Source: an uncultured Eubacterium sp.
GTDB taxonomy: Bacteria; Bacillota; Clostridia; Peptostreptococcales; Anaerovoracaceae
DNA: 64,000 bases
Assembly: GCA_946555345.1 (NCBI GenBank)
Contig: CAMNSS010000012.1
Location: 1-64,000, forward strand
Direction of reading: 5' to 3'
Both the position numbers and the translations under genes were made by a program. Every line of letters begins with the position of its first letter. Within the stretch, counting starts at the first letter, position 1. Shown piece after piece: positions 25,522 to 34,835 of the stretch. Under the pieces are notes generated by a model. The model had not been told where the DNA came from and did no database searches. It saw nothing but the letters and a program-made list of their open reading frames with translations.

Positions 25522-25935
25522 TCAGCCAAGCTTTTTCACACGCTCTGAAATCTCCCGCAATTCCTCAGAGGACAACTCCGGCAAATGCTCCAACTTGTCC
25601 AGAAAAACAGTTAGGGATTCCTTTTCCCGCCTATGTATGACCTCGAGGTAATAGCTGACCACCACACCGGGAATGATTGCCACCAACAGGATTTCATTGA
25701 CCGCCATATAGACAGTCAGTATCCGGCCGATCAAAGTCACCGCCGCAAAATCGCCAAAACCGATCGTCGTGCAAGCTACGAACGTATACCATAGCCCGTC
25801 CCCATAATGCGTGATTTGCGGTTCGGCCATTGTGATAAGCAACGCCACCGCAAACAGGTTCACCAGAAAAACGCATAACAATTTATCCGTATGCGTACGC
25901 CTCACGATGGACCACAGCAGCCTGTACCTCTTCAT
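25522..25935 (-). CDS. Two-helix potassium channel
   Basis: This 137-residue protein has a first membrane helix (LLCVFLVNLFAVALLITMA), a pore loop with the selectivity filter TTIGFGD, a second helix (EILLVAIIPGVVVSYYL) and a charged C-terminal coiled segment. It is the minimal K+ channel fold and would act as a tetramer. It follows the membrane-protein gene without any gap (25935/25936), so the two are probably co-expressed. Confidence 0.85.
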   Translation of the reverse strand: MKRYRLLWSIVRRTHTDKLLCVFLVNLFAVALLITMAEPQITHYGDGLWYTFVACTTIGFGDFAAVTLIGRILTVYMAVNEILLVAIIPGVVVSYYLEVIHRREKESLTVFLDKLEHLPELSSEELREISERVKKLG

Positions 25936-26700
25936 CTATGAATCCTTTCTTTTCGTATCTTTCCGATCCATGACCGGCATAAATTTGGCGGCAAAGCCTT
26001 TGCCCCGGTTCTTGACATAAATCAGGCCCAATACGGAGAAGACCACTGCGCCGATAAAGTTTACAAACAAATCGTGCATGGTATCGTAAAGCCCGATATC
26101 AAGATACTGATCCCATTTCATCCCGTTGACCGTCACCTGCTCCACGTCTACATGAACCGGCACGTTCAGCCCATCCGGATTGATCGCCACGGAATTGAAG
26201 GAAGACAGCCAGGTGTCCTTTTGCATATCCGCGCCGAAAAACATATCCATCGAACATTCAAAAAATTCCCATATGACGCCGATCGTCATCGAAAAACAAA
26301 AGGCGACGCCCGCCACGAAAGCCGGAGATAAATTCATCTTAACATTCTCATGCCTGTTGAGGATATCGACCATGGCAAAACCGATTGCAGCCGCCAAAAA
26401 TCCGTTGGTGGTATGGAGCATATCGTCCCATCGCGGGAACAAGACATAAAACCCGCGGATTTCGCCCAGTATTTCAGCGGCAAAGATGAACAGAACGATG
26501 ATAACTTCCAGGGCAGTAGGAAGCTGCACTGACAACTTTCTCGATAACAAATCGGGAAGCATAAACAATATTAACGTCAGGACGCACGTCATGACATTGT
26601 GCCAGTTGTGATTGATGATCTGTGCGATCATCACTGCGAAGACAAGTATCCGCAGGATGATATATACAACCATTGTTTTTCTGTTGTTTTGTTCCTTCAT
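25936..26700 (-). CDS. Polytopic membrane protein (DUF2238/YjdF-like)
   Basis: This 254-residue protein has about six hydrophobic segments and conserved-looking polar signatures between them: PRWDDMLHTTNGFLAAAIGF, IGVIWEFFECSMDMFFG and DIGLYDTMHDLFVNFIGA. These acidic and His-containing blocks resemble those of YjdF/DUF2238 membrane proteins of unknown function. It abuts the K+ channel gene. A role related to ion or membrane stress is only suggested by this pairing. Confidence 0.55.
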   Translation of the reverse strand: MKEQNNRKTMVVYIILRILVFAVMIAQIINHNWHNVMTCVLTLILFMLPDLLSRKLSVQLPTALEVIIVLFIFAAEILGEIRGFYVLFPRWDDMLHTTNGFLAAAIGFAMVDILNRHENVKMNLSPAFVAGVAFCFSMTIGVIWEFFECSMDMFFGADMQKDTWLSSFNSVAINPDGLNVPVHVDVEQVTVNGMKWDQYLDIGLYDTMHDLFVNFIGAVVFSVLGLIYVKNRGKGFAAKFMPVMDRKDTKRKDS

Positions 26701-26836
26701 ATTACAATCCTCACCCTAACTTTCATATTGCAACCTATCGTTTCATTTCATGCCATGGCCTGGCTTCCACCTTACGTCCCTAATTCATGCCATGGCTTTC
26801 ATTCCATCTTGCGGCTAAAAAACTGATAAATCCCAA

Positions 26837-26867
26837 AAGAAGCCAAGATCGAAATTCCCGGCTTCTT
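26837..26867 (-). terminator. Hairpin behind the TetR gene
   Basis: AAGAAGCC and GGCTTCTT form an 8-bp stem with a 15-base loop on the minus strand, 30 bases after the TetR stop. Only two further T follow, so termination is plausible but not strong. Confidence 0.4.
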
Positions 26868-26896
26868 ATAACGGCTTGCAACAGACCTTCTATTCA

Positions 26897-27571
26897 TCAT
26901 GCGAAAATGGATGATCCCGCATAACCCTTTTCGCTGACGCCTCGTTTTCGCAGTTCATCTTCCATTTCCCTGTTCATGGCATCCGTAAAATAAGGATGCA
27001 GAAAAGAGGCCATGCGCAGGTAAGCGCATTCCATAAACGCATCGGCGTCCTGTTTCATGCGCAGGGCGATATCGCAGGATACGGCTATTTGATGGAACAG
27101 GCTGATGCAGTTCTCAATCATCAGCGTCAGTTTGGCTTCGGTAAGATCGACCGCATTGCCGCTTTGATTCCATGCGGTATATAAACCGGACAGCGAACGT
27201 ACCGTGCGGGCGGTGATATCGCCGTACAATCGGACCAATTCATTGTCATTGGTAAACAAAGTTGGCATTTCCGTATAGAAAAAATTATATTGCATAACGT
27301 GCTTTGTACACGCCCCGATGTAATCCAAAAGATCCGCTGCGGTTCTGATCTCTCCCGCTTTGCCGAGGATTCCCTTTAAGTCTTCGGCGATCCGCTCCTT
27401 AAAGATACATCTGATCACTTCTTCTTTGTTTGCGTAGTAATAGTATAGATTTCCCGGGCTGATCTTCATAGCTGTAGAAATCTGAACAGTGCTGACGTTG
27501 GATGCTTTTTTCTCGTTGAATAATTTTAGCGATGCATCCAAAATTTTCTCTCTAGTTTGATTCGATTTCAT
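26897..27571 (-). CDS. TetR-family transcriptional regulator
   Basis: This 224-residue protein has an N-terminal TetR helix-turn-helix: TREKILDASLKLFNEKK, STAMKISPGNLYYYYANKEE and VIRCIFKERI within residues 5-60. The C-terminal ligand domain is divergent and longer than the minimum, and ends with DELRKRGVSEKGYAGS. It stands alone between a membrane-protein gene and the nucleoside operon, so the target is unknown; the divergent membrane genes or its own promoter are candidates. Confidence 0.88.
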   Translation of the reverse strand: MKSNQTREKILDASLKLFNEKKASNVSTVQISTAMKISPGNLYYYYANKEEVIRCIFKERIAEDLKGILGKAGEIRTAADLLDYIGACTKHVMQYNFFYTEMPTLFTNDNELVRLYGDITARTVRSLSGLYTAWNQSGNAVDLTEAKLTLMIENCISLFHQIAVSCDIALRMKQDADAFMECAYLRMASFLHPYFTDAMNREMEDELRKRGVSEKGYAGSSIFA

Positions 27572-27721
27572 CTTTTTCCTCCATCTATATCACGGATTAT
27601 ACTACCACATAATATAAATTTAGTCTACATAATTAAGTTAATTTTTTCACATTTTGTTGTTCCCGCAATGTGCTTTCCCGCCTGTCATCCGTGCATTTTT
27701 CTGCCGTGCATTTTCGCCTGC

Positions 27722-28804
27722 CTACTCCGTGATCGTGACCCATTGCCCGGCAAGTTCAGATACTGCATTTATGCCGGTATCCTTTTTCAGCTCGATCTTC
27801 CCATTTTTCAACTTTCCCAGAATCCTTTTATAGTCGGATTTGCTGAATGCCTGAAACTGTGCATGCTCCATTTCAAGGCTGATCCCATCGTTTTTAGCCG
27901 CATAATTCAGCGCCGTGCCGCCGATAAAGGAGTCTTTCACATAGTGATCCAGCATATCTTCGATTGCGACGCCAAGGTTCTTTTTCGCCGACGTTACGAC
28001 CGTTTCCGAGAGCGGGCTCTGATCCCCATCGACGCCGATCACCTTCCCGTTTTTTCCTTCGGCTGCCGCCATCACGGAAATACCCATATCGCCGCCGCAC
28101 GCAAAGATGATTTCCGTACCTGCATCATACCAGCCTTCTGCCAGCTCCTTTACGATATCCGACGGCTCGAATGAACCCGTGTACTGGTAACGGACTTCAA
28201 CAGGTTCCTCCAGCTCCGCAGCCGCAGCCGCAACGCCCTGCACGAATCCATATCCATACCGCTTCACGGAAGGAAGCACGCGCCCGCCCAGGAATCCCAG
28301 CTTGCGGTAACCATCCTTTACAGCGGCATAGCCAGCCAGGAATCCCGCTTCCTCCTCGGCAAATATAATGCTGACGGTATTTTCAGCGGTCAAATAAATA
28401 TTGCTGCCATCATTCGGCACACCGTCGATCAGCAAAAAATAAACGTCAGGGTACATGGACTGCGCCGTATAAACCGCAGTCTCAAAATTGCTCCCCGCCA
28501 GTATGATCAATTTCGCTTTCTTTTCCACCGCTTTCTGGATCACAGCCATATAGCTTTCTACAGCCGTCTCTTCTGCCTGATAACATTTTGCGCTCAGCGC
28601 ATGCTCTTCTGCAAAGCGGTCGATGTTATCCCTGACGATATCGGAAAACGTGCCGTCATCCATCATGCCATCATCGACGATCAGCGCAAGCTCATATTTT
28701 CCATCCTTCGTTCCGCCCGCATCTTCCTTGTCTTTGTTCCCGCCGCAAGATGCCAGGCAAAAGAGCATTGCCAAAACCAGCAGCATGGAAAGCATTCGTT
28801 TCAT
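27722..28804 (-). CDS. BMP-family substrate-binding lipoprotein (nucleoside type)
   Basis: This 360-residue lipoprotein has a signal peptide with lipobox LASC (MKRMLSMLLVLAMLFCLASC) and a periplasmic-binding fold of the BMP/Med family. ALIVDDGMMDDGTFSD, IILAGSNFETAVYTAQ, EEEAGFLAGYAAV and IIFACGGDMG are visible. BMP proteins usually deliver purine nucleosides to an ABC importer; no importer genes are in the window. The ATG at 28804 has AAGGGA 6 bases upstream. An alternative ATG at 28831 overlaps the deoA stop (ATGA). The operon with deoA and deoB supports a nucleoside role. Confidence 0.82.
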   Translation of the reverse strand: MKRMLSMLLVLAMLFCLASCGGNKDKEDAGGTKDGKYELALIVDDGMMDDGTFSDIVRDNIDRFAEEHALSAKCYQAEETAVESYMAVIQKAVEKKAKLIILAGSNFETAVYTAQSMYPDVYFLLIDGVPNDGSNIYLTAENTVSIIFAEEEAGFLAGYAAVKDGYRKLGFLGGRVLPSVKRYGYGFVQGVAAAAAELEEPVEVRYQYTGSFEPSDIVKELAEGWYDAGTEIIFACGGDMGISVMAAAEGKNGKVIGVDGDQSPLSETVVTSAKKNLGVAIEDMLDHYVKDSFIGGTALNYAAKNDGISLEMEHAQFQAFSKSDYKRILGKLKNGKIELKKDTGINAVSELAGQWVTITE

Positions 28805-28827
28805 CGAAAATCCCTTCATCAATCTCC

Positions 28828-30132
28828 TCATTTTATTATCTTCTTGATCAACTGTGGCTTTTCTGGGCGCGCCGCTCCGATCGCAACGGCAGGTTTTACC
28901 TCCTCTGCCGCCAGCCTGGTTTTTTCGGCGTCGTTTCCATATACCCAGCATAGAACATCCCCGGCCTGGACAGCATCACCGGTCTTCTTGCAAAGCACCA
29001 GCCCTGCCGCTAAATCGACCGCATCTTCCTTCCGCTGCCGCCCAGCTCCGGTATGCTGGGAAGCCAAGCCTATTTTCATCGCATCGACCGCCCTCACATA
29101 GCCCGTCTGCTCCGCCCTCACCTCTATGCAAAGGCTGCTCTGCGGCATGAGTCCCGGATCTTCCGTGATCCCCGGGTTTCCGCCTTGCCCGTCCACAAGC
29201 GCCCTGAACTTTTCCAATGCGCTGCCGTCTGCAAGCGCAGCTTTCGCTTTTTCTATGCCCTCCTCCACGGAAACGGCCTTTTCGCCGAGGAAGATCATCA
29301 TCCCCGCCAAACAAACAGAAAGCTCCGTGATGTCAGATGGGCCTTGATTTTTTAGGACAGCAATCGCCTCCTGCACCTCGAGGGCATTGCCCACGGCACA
29401 GCCCAGGGGCTGTTCCATATCGGTGATCACTGCCATGGTTTTCTTGCCGTCGGCATTGCCGATTTCCACCATCAGTTCAGCCAGGCGTTCCGCATCCTGT
29501 AAGTTTTTCATAAATGCGCCGCTGCCGCACTTTACGTCGAGCAGAATCGCATCAGAGCCGGACGCCAGCTTTTTACTCATAATGCTGGAGGTTATGAGGC
29601 TGAGGTTTTCCACCGTCCCCGTAACATCCCGCAGCGCATAGATTTTCTTGTCGGCAGGGGCGATATGGCCTGTCTGCCCGATGACGGCAATACCCGTCCC
29701 GTTCACCTGGTTCATAAAGTCCTCCGCCGCCATGGATGTCTGGTAGCCTGGAATCGATTCCAGTTTATCGACCGTGCCGCCGGTAAAGCCCAGGCCCCTG
29801 CCGCTCATCTTAGCAACAGGAACGCCGCAGACCGCCGCTATAGGCCCTACGATCAAAGTCGTCTTATCGCCGACGCCGCCCGTGCTGTGCTTATCCACCT
29901 TGATTCCTTTGATCCCGCCCAAATCGACGATATCGCCGGAATGCTTCATCAGGCTTGTCAGGCAAATGGTTTCCTGCCGGTTCATTCCTTTGAAGTAAAC
30001 CGCCATCAAAAATGCGGCCATCTGATAATCGGGAAGCGTGCCTTGCGTATAGCCCATCACCATGTGGCGTATTTCCGTTTCGCTCAAAACCCCGCCGTCT
30101 CTTTTTTTCGTAATGATATCTACTGCGTTCAT
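28828..30132 (-). CDS. deoA: Pyrimidine-nucleoside (thymidine) phosphorylase
   Basis: This 434-residue enzyme splits thymidine or uridine with phosphate into base and (deoxy)ribose-1-phosphate. Diagnostic blocks are KVDKHSTGGVGDKTTLIVGP near residue 80 and the family signature SGRGLGFTGGTVDKLESIPG near residue 110. LDVKCGSGAFMKN follows near 190. Length and sequence fit the Firmicutes type. The ATG at 30132 is chosen because AGGAG lies 9 bases before it; an ATG at 30141 overlaps that SD. Its product feeds DeoB, encoded directly upstream. Confidence 0.93.
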   Translation of the reverse strand: MNAVDIITKKRDGGVLSETEIRHMVMGYTQGTLPDYQMAAFLMAVYFKGMNRQETICLTSLMKHSGDIVDLGGIKGIKVDKHSTGGVGDKTTLIVGPIAAVCGVPVAKMSGRGLGFTGGTVDKLESIPGYQTSMAAEDFMNQVNGTGIAVIGQTGHIAPADKKIYALRDVTGTVENLSLITSSIMSKKLASGSDAILLDVKCGSGAFMKNLQDAERLAELMVEIGNADGKKTMAVITDMEQPLGCAVGNALEVQEAIAVLKNQGPSDITELSVCLAGMMIFLGEKAVSVEEGIEKAKAALADGSALEKFRALVDGQGGNPGITEDPGLMPQSSLCIEVRAEQTGYVRAVDAMKIGLASQHTGAGRQRKEDAVDLAAGLVLCKKTGDAVQAGDVLCWVYGNDAEKTRLAAEEVKPAVAIGAARPEKPQLIKKIIK

Positions 30133-30206
30133 GCTATGCATCTCCTGTCATCCGTTTGTTTCGCCTCTTGCAAGGCCTCGCACCCATCAAAATCAACCCC
30201 TGCTAC

Positions 30207-30258
30207 AAAAGGCCGTCCGCCAAGATCAATCCTCTGCCGCAAAAGGCCGTCCGCCAAG
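30207..30258. repeat. 18-bp direct repeat between deoA and deoB
   Basis: AAAAGGCCGTCCGCCAAG occurs at 30207-30224 and again at 30241-30258, followed both times by related CAAT-rich sequence. The period is 34 bases. The second copy lies just after the deoB stop (minus strand). It may be a small local duplication without function. Confidence 0.6.
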
Positions 30259-30263
30259 CGCAA

Positions 30264-31448
30264 TCAATCATCCGTTAAAATCAACGAACGGAAGCTCTCG
30301 CCGATGGCCGTCTTCGCCTTTCCGTCCGTCAGGATATCGGTAACCGTCGCCCCGATATCGGCAAAGGATTTGCGCGTCCCCAGGTTCACATCCGTTTTCA
30401 CCTGCTTCCCTACAGCCAGCCCGAGAATATGCTCCCGCGTGTGATCCCAGCCCGTATGGGCCGGGTCGTTGCCATGATCCGAACAGAGGATCAGCAGATC
30501 GTCAGGCTTCATCGCCATGAAAATTTCCGGCAGGCGTTTGTCAAATTCCTCCAGCGCCTTGCCATAGCCCGCTACATCGCGCCGATGCCCGTACTTGGAA
30601 TCAAAATCAACCAAGTTGGTAAAAATCAGCCCTTCAAAATCCTCACCCAGCGCCTCGATCGTCTTGGTAACGCCGTCATCGTTATCCTCCGTATGGACGC
30701 TCCTTGTGATGCCTTGCCCGTTAAAAATATCGTTGATCTTTCCGATGGCATAGACGGTCTTTCCCGCCCGGCTGATCAGATCCAGCATGGTGTCCTCCGG
30801 CGGGGAAACGGCATAGTCCCTTCTGTCCGGCGTGCGGGTGCGCTTTCCATCCTTGATCACGTACGGCCTTGCGATTACCCGGCCGCAGGCATATTTCCCC
30901 GTCAACAGCGCCCGCGCCTTTTCGCAGATTTCATAAAGCTCTGCCAGCGGCACGACATCCGTATTGGCAGCGATCTGAAATACGCTGTCGGCGGAGGTGT
31001 AGACGATCACCTTGCCCGTCTTTTCGTGTTCTGCGCCCAGCGTTTCGATGATTTCCGTCCCCGAAGCGGCGTAATTTCCCAGATAGCCCCGCCCGATTGC
31101 CTGGGAAAAGGCCTCCATGAGTTCCGCTGGAAACCCATCGGGATATGTCTGAAACGGCGTCTGCGTGCAAATTCCTGCGATTTCCCAATGTCCCGTAATC
31201 GTGTCCTTGCCGCTTGATTGTTCTTCAAAACGCCCATATGCGCCGATCGGCCTTCCCACAGCCAGCCTTCCGCCAGCCGCATTTTCGATATTCCCAAGCC
31301 CCATCGTCCGCAGGCGGAGGATATCGAGCGGATAATGATCCAGGATATGCCCCAGGGTATCCGCCCCCGCATCGCCATACGCCGCCGCATCGGAAAGCGC
31401 GCCCACGCCCAAGCTGTCCAGTACGATTACAGTTACTCTCTTTATCAT
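30264..31448 (-). CDS. deoB: Phosphopentomutase
   Basis: This 394-residue metalloenzyme of the alkaline phosphatase superfamily interconverts (deoxy)ribose-1- and 5-phosphate. It begins MIKRVTVIVLDSLGVGALSD, with the metal-binding aspartate. Further blocks are KDTITGHWEIAG (catalytic threonine region) and NLVDFDSKYGHRRDVAGYG, then LLILCSDHGNDPAHTGWDHT with the remaining metal ligands. The ATG at 31448 has AGGAGGT 6 bases upstream. It lies first in the deoB-deoA-BMP unit. Confidence 0.95.
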   Translation of the reverse strand: MIKRVTVIVLDSLGVGALSDAAAYGDAGADTLGHILDHYPLDILRLRTMGLGNIENAAGGRLAVGRPIGAYGRFEEQSSGKDTITGHWEIAGICTQTPFQTYPDGFPAELMEAFSQAIGRGYLGNYAASGTEIIETLGAEHEKTGKVIVYTSADSVFQIAANTDVVPLAELYEICEKARALLTGKYACGRVIARPYVIKDGKRTRTPDRRDYAVSPPEDTMLDLISRAGKTVYAIGKINDIFNGQGITRSVHTEDNDDGVTKTIEALGEDFEGLIFTNLVDFDSKYGHRRDVAGYGKALEEFDKRLPEIFMAMKPDDLLILCSDHGNDPAHTGWDHTREHILGLAVGKQVKTDVNLGTRKSFADIGATVTDILTDGKAKTAIGESFRSLILTDD

Positions 31449-31459
31449 GTTTCCACCTC

Positions 31460-32149
31460 CTATGGCTGCACCAGCAGCGGTTTGCAATTCAAATAATCCA
31501 ACGAAACCAGCTGGTAATCAATGCCGTGATGATTGCCCAATATAATATGCTTAAAATTCTCTTCTCCATGGACATGCCCATACAGAACCCGCTTAACCCC
31601 GTAATCTTCAAAAAGCTGCTGAAAGCCCGAAAAAGATGCCGGCCTTGCTACCGGGGGAAAATGCAAAACGCCGATGATCTTGCCCGCAGGCGCAGCCGAA
31701 AGCGAGCTTTCCAGCCTGAGAAGCTCCCGCTTATACACCTTTTCATCATTCTCTGTAAAATCATCGTTGTCGGGCGTAAGCCAGCCGCGGGTCCCGCATA
31801 TCACAAAACCCTCTGCCGCATAAAAATCATTCTGGACAAAGGTTATGGTCTCATACATTTTCTTCAATTTCGTGATCCCCGACCACCAAAGGTCGTGGTT
31901 TCCTTTCAAAAACACCTTATGCCCGGGCAGGGAATCCACCCAGTCCAGGTCATAACGCGCTTCGCTCAGTTTTAATGCCCAGGAAATATCACCGGCTACG
32001 ATCACCGTATCCTCTTCCCGGATGGACCTGCACCAGTTATCTTTCAGCCGCTGCACATGGTTGTACCAGCGGGGACCGAAGATATCCATCGGCTTATGAA
32101 TGCCCGGCGCCAAAGAAAGATGCAAATCCGATATGGCATATATGCTCAT
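31460..32149 (-). CDS. Calcineurin-like metallophosphoesterase
   Basis: This 229-residue protein has the full metallophosphoesterase motif set: AISDLHLS (D-x-H), VAGDISWA (GD), LKGNHDLWW (GNHD), GVLHFPP and LYGHVHG (GHxH). The substrate is not clear; the small cytosolic form without other domains is widespread in Clostridia. It ends 11 bases upstream of the deoB start, so it may lie in the same transcript. Confidence 0.88.
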   Translation of the reverse strand: MSIYAISDLHLSLAPGIHKPMDIFGPRWYNHVQRLKDNWCRSIREEDTVIVAGDISWALKLSEARYDLDWVDSLPGHKVFLKGNHDLWWSGITKLKKMYETITFVQNDFYAAEGFVICGTRGWLTPDNDDFTENDEKVYKRELLRLESSLSAAPAGKIIGVLHFPPVARPASFSGFQQLFEDYGVKRVLYGHVHGEENFKHIILGNHHGIDYQLVSLDYLNCKPLLVQP

Positions 32150-32215
32150 GCGTCATACACTCCTTATGTATTATCGTATCGATGTATTCCGGCAACCATA
32201 TCCGCCACGCCCATA

Positions 32216-32692
32216 TCAATCCAAAGACTCAATCAAGACATCCTCCTCGTCGCAGGTAAATTCGGTATATACGATATCCAGTTCATGCAATGCACGGTTG
32301 AGGCTGTTCCGCGCAGTCTGGACTTTTTGGAACAACTCTTTATATGCCGAAAATTTCAGTTCTTCTTTATTTGCCTTCTTTTGCAACGCCATCTGCAAGC
32401 GGATGTGGCAATCGCAGAGGTTGTTGAAATGAACCAAGCACCGCTGCAAGCATTTCATGATCTCCCGTGCCTCTCCATCCTCCTTGGGAAGCGAAAGATC
32501 GTTCACATCCATGTCAAGCGCTATTTTCTTGCATCGTTTTAGATGGCTGATATTTCCAGCATAATTCTTTTTCCGGAATAGCTTCGTAAACTTGGAATCG
32601 GCGATAATCTGCAATTCCGCTTCCTTAAATTCTTCCATTGCATCTACGTAAAAACGCTCTACCTTGCCGATGAGCTGTTTCCTGTACTCCAT
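32216..32692 (-). CDS. Hypothetical helical protein
   Basis: This 158-residue protein begins at the ATG at 32692 (GGAGG 8 bases upstream) and is mostly charged helices with several Cys residues (KRCKKIALD, LQRCLVHFNNLCDCHIRLQ). No signal or membrane segment is seen, and I recognise no family. An upstream extension of the frame to 32782 has no SD. Confidence 0.65.
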   Translation of the reverse strand: MEYRKQLIGKVERFYVDAMEEFKEAELQIIADSKFTKLFRKKNYAGNISHLKRCKKIALDMDVNDLSLPKEDGEAREIMKCLQRCLVHFNNLCDCHIRLQMALQKKANKEELKFSAYKELFQKVQTARNSLNRALHELDIVYTEFTCDEEDVLIESLD

Positions 32693-32792
32693 AACGGTTT
32701 CCTCCGGTTTTTTCCTGATTATTTTACCATACTCCATTTCATGCTTCAAGCCACAGGGAAGAGGGCCTGCCGCCACCTGCATTCCGTCCTGT

Positions 32793-33479
32793 TTATCGGC
32801 CGCGCAGAAGATCCAGGATCACTTCCCTTGCAATCAAAAGCCCTGCAACCGGCGGGACAAATGAAATGCTCGCCGGCGTCCTGCCGCCATGCCTTACGGG
32901 TTCTTCTTCGGAATACAGTACCTTCACGCCTTCAATGCCTTTCTCTTTCAGCTCCTTGCGCATCACCCGCGCCAAAGGGCATACCTTGGTCTTTTCGATG
33001 GCCGTAATCTGGAATTGGGACGGGTCGAGCTTATTTCCCGTTCCCATGGAAGATATGACCGGGACGTTCTCGCAGTAGGATTTTTCAATTAAAGCCAGCT
33101 TTGCCGCCACCGTATCGACCGCATCCACCACGTAATCATAGCGGGTAAAATCAAATTCATGCGCATTTTCCGGCAAGAAAAAGCATTCTGCCGCCTCTGC
33201 CTTGCACTGCGGATTGATATCGGCGATCCGCTGCGCCATCGTTTTTGCCTTGGAAAGCCCTACCGTGCTGTGGAGCGCCGGAATCTGCCTGTTGATATTC
33301 GTGATGTCGATCACATCATTGTCTACCAGTGTCAGCGCCCCAACGCCTGCACGGGCAAGCGCTTCCGCCGCGTAGCTTCCCACGCCGCCGATCCCGAAGA
33401 CGATGACGGATGCATCTGCAAGCCGCTTCACATTCTCAGTCCCGATCAACATTTCAGTCCTCGCAAACTGGCCGCACAT
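32793..33479 (-). CDS. tcdA: tRNA threonylcarbamoyladenosine dehydratase (TcdA/CsdL)
   Basis: This 228-residue E1-like enzyme forms cyclic t6A at tRNA position 37. The ATP-binding motif is VIVFGIGGVGSYAAEALARAG near residue 25, followed by LVDNDVIDITNINRQ. VVDAVDTVAAKLALI and GTGNKLDP with a late RHGGRTPASISFVPP block complete the family pattern. The ATG at 33479 follows an AAGGAGGA SD; the frame extends upstream without one. The C-terminus is slightly shorter than in E. coli TcdA. Confidence 0.88.
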   Translation of the reverse strand: MCGQFARTEMLIGTENVKRLADASVIVFGIGGVGSYAAEALARAGVGALTLVDNDVIDITNINRQIPALHSTVGLSKAKTMAQRIADINPQCKAEAAECFFLPENAHEFDFTRYDYVVDAVDTVAAKLALIEKSYCENVPVISSMGTGNKLDPSQFQITAIEKTKVCPLARVMRKELKEKGIEGVKVLYSEEEPVRHGGRTPASISFVPPVAGLLIAREVILDLLRGR

Positions 33480-33523
33480 CACTGTTCCTCCTTTTCCCAA
33501 CAATAAACATCGCATCCTTTGGC

Positions 33524-34015
33524 TTAAAACAGCCGTTTGACCACCCGGTATGCTATATCGGATGAAAATCCCCTGCTGGCAAGCCGCCTGCCGATCTTTG
33601 CCTGTAGTTTCCGTTTTTCCTCATAGGACAGCGCATCCGAATCGATCCCAGAAACCACCGATGTACCGATCGCCATCGCCATTTCCTCCTGGTCTGGAAT
33701 CTCATCCAATTCCTCATAAGCACACTCGATCACGTCCGCCGCAACGCCTTTTTCCAAAAGCTCCCGTTTGATGCGGCCAATGCCCCTTCCCTTATCGAAG
33801 CCATACTGGAAATACAGTACGCTGAAATTAAAATCATCGATATAATGGTATTTAGTAAGCTCTTCTACCGCAGCCTCTACCGCATCGCTGCCAAATCCAT
33901 TCCGTTCAAGGTACTGTATCACCTGCTGCCTGGTACGGGGCTTGTGATTGACATACGCCGCCGCCTTAGCGGCGGCCTTCTCCCTGCTCTTTTCCACTGC
34001 ATCATGAACGGCCAT
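33524..34015 (-). CDS. recX: Regulatory protein RecX
   Basis: This 163-residue protein is built of three-helix RecX repeats. The markers are YVNHKPRTRQQVIQYLERNGF, VEELTKYHYIDDFNFSVLYFQ, GRGIGRIKRELLEKGV and IGRRLASRGFSSDIAYRVVK. It inhibits or modulates RecA filaments. The ATG at 34015 has GGGAG 9 bases upstream and overlaps the MBL gene by 14 bases. recA itself is not in the window. Confidence 0.85.
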   Translation of the reverse strand: MAVHDAVEKSREKAAAKAAAYVNHKPRTRQQVIQYLERNGFGSDAVEAAVEELTKYHYIDDFNFSVLYFQYGFDKGRGIGRIKRELLEKGVAADVIECAYEELDEIPDQEEMAMAIGTSVVSGIDSDALSYEEKRKLQAKIGRRLASRGFSSDIAYRVVKRLF

Positions 34016-34835
34016 AGAAAACATCTCCCGCCGAAGCAATCACACAACAATCCCCCAGTTTGGCTTTCATTTCACATATCGCTTTCATCCCGGTGCAATG
34101 GACCGGCATGAGCACGCCAGGCTTTTCAGATGCAAGCTGCTCGATCACGCAGCTGCGCTCCGCCAAGGATGCGCCGTAAAGATGCATTCCAGCCACCAAC
34201 GCAGCCATGCGCTCGCCAGGAAACATCGCTTGTCCTGCGTGCAGCGCTGAAATGACGCCCCGGTGGCTACAGCCGGAAAAAATATAAAGTCCTTCCGGCT
34301 CTTTTATCACAAGGCACTGTTCATGGGACATATCGTCCTCCACCCATTGGCCTTCCGCATCCCGGTAATAAAATTTTTCCGTCGGCGAAAACCCCTCCGC
34401 ATAAGGCACTGTCCCCGTAATCCCGATCCGTTCCGTAAGCTTTACAGGCCCATCGGTAAATACGATGCGTTTTTCCATCATGCGCCGCTCCGCCGAAGAC
34501 CAGCGGATGCCGCTCGTTTCCCGTTCCGGCTTTCCATGTTCAAAGCCAAAAGAATCCCGGAATGCATTACGGTGGATGTAAACCGGGGCGTTCTGGTTCA
34601 CTTCGCAAAATGCTGGCAGTCCCCCCGTATGATCGTAATGTCCATGGCTGATCACCGCAAAACTGGCAGAAGTTAGGTCAATGCCCATAGCGCGGGCATT
34701 GTCCATCACCAGGCGGCTCGCGCCTGCATCGAACAAGATCCGCTCCCCGCCCGCCTCAATGTATATGGAAAGCCCATGCTCCGCCATCACGCCAGGCGCA
34801 GCCGTCTTGTTTTCCACTAAAAAGCTGAATTTCAT
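34002..34835 (-). CDS. MBL-fold metallohydrolase
   Basis: This 277-residue protein has the zinc-binding block FAVISHGHYDHTGGLP near residue 60 and later histidines in IFSGCSHRGVIS and MPVHCTGM. It belongs to the COG1237-type metallo-beta-lactamase fold proteins, sometimes called dihydropterin-related hydrolases, whose substrate is unclear. It overlaps the phosphopantetheinyl transferase gene by 4 bases upstream and recX by 14 bases downstream. Confidence 0.82.
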   Translation of the reverse strand: MKFSFLVENKTAAPGVMAEHGLSIYIEAGGERILFDAGASRLVMDNARAMGIDLTSASFAVISHGHYDHTGGLPAFCEVNQNAPVYIHRNAFRDSFGFEHGKPERETSGIRWSSAERRMMEKRIVFTDGPVKLTERIGITGTVPYAEGFSPTEKFYYRDAEGQWVEDDMSHEQCLVIKEPEGLYIFSGCSHRGVISALHAGQAMFPGERMAALVAGMHLYGASLAERSCVIEQLASEKPGVLMPVHCTGMKAICEMKAKLGDCCVIASAGDVFYGRS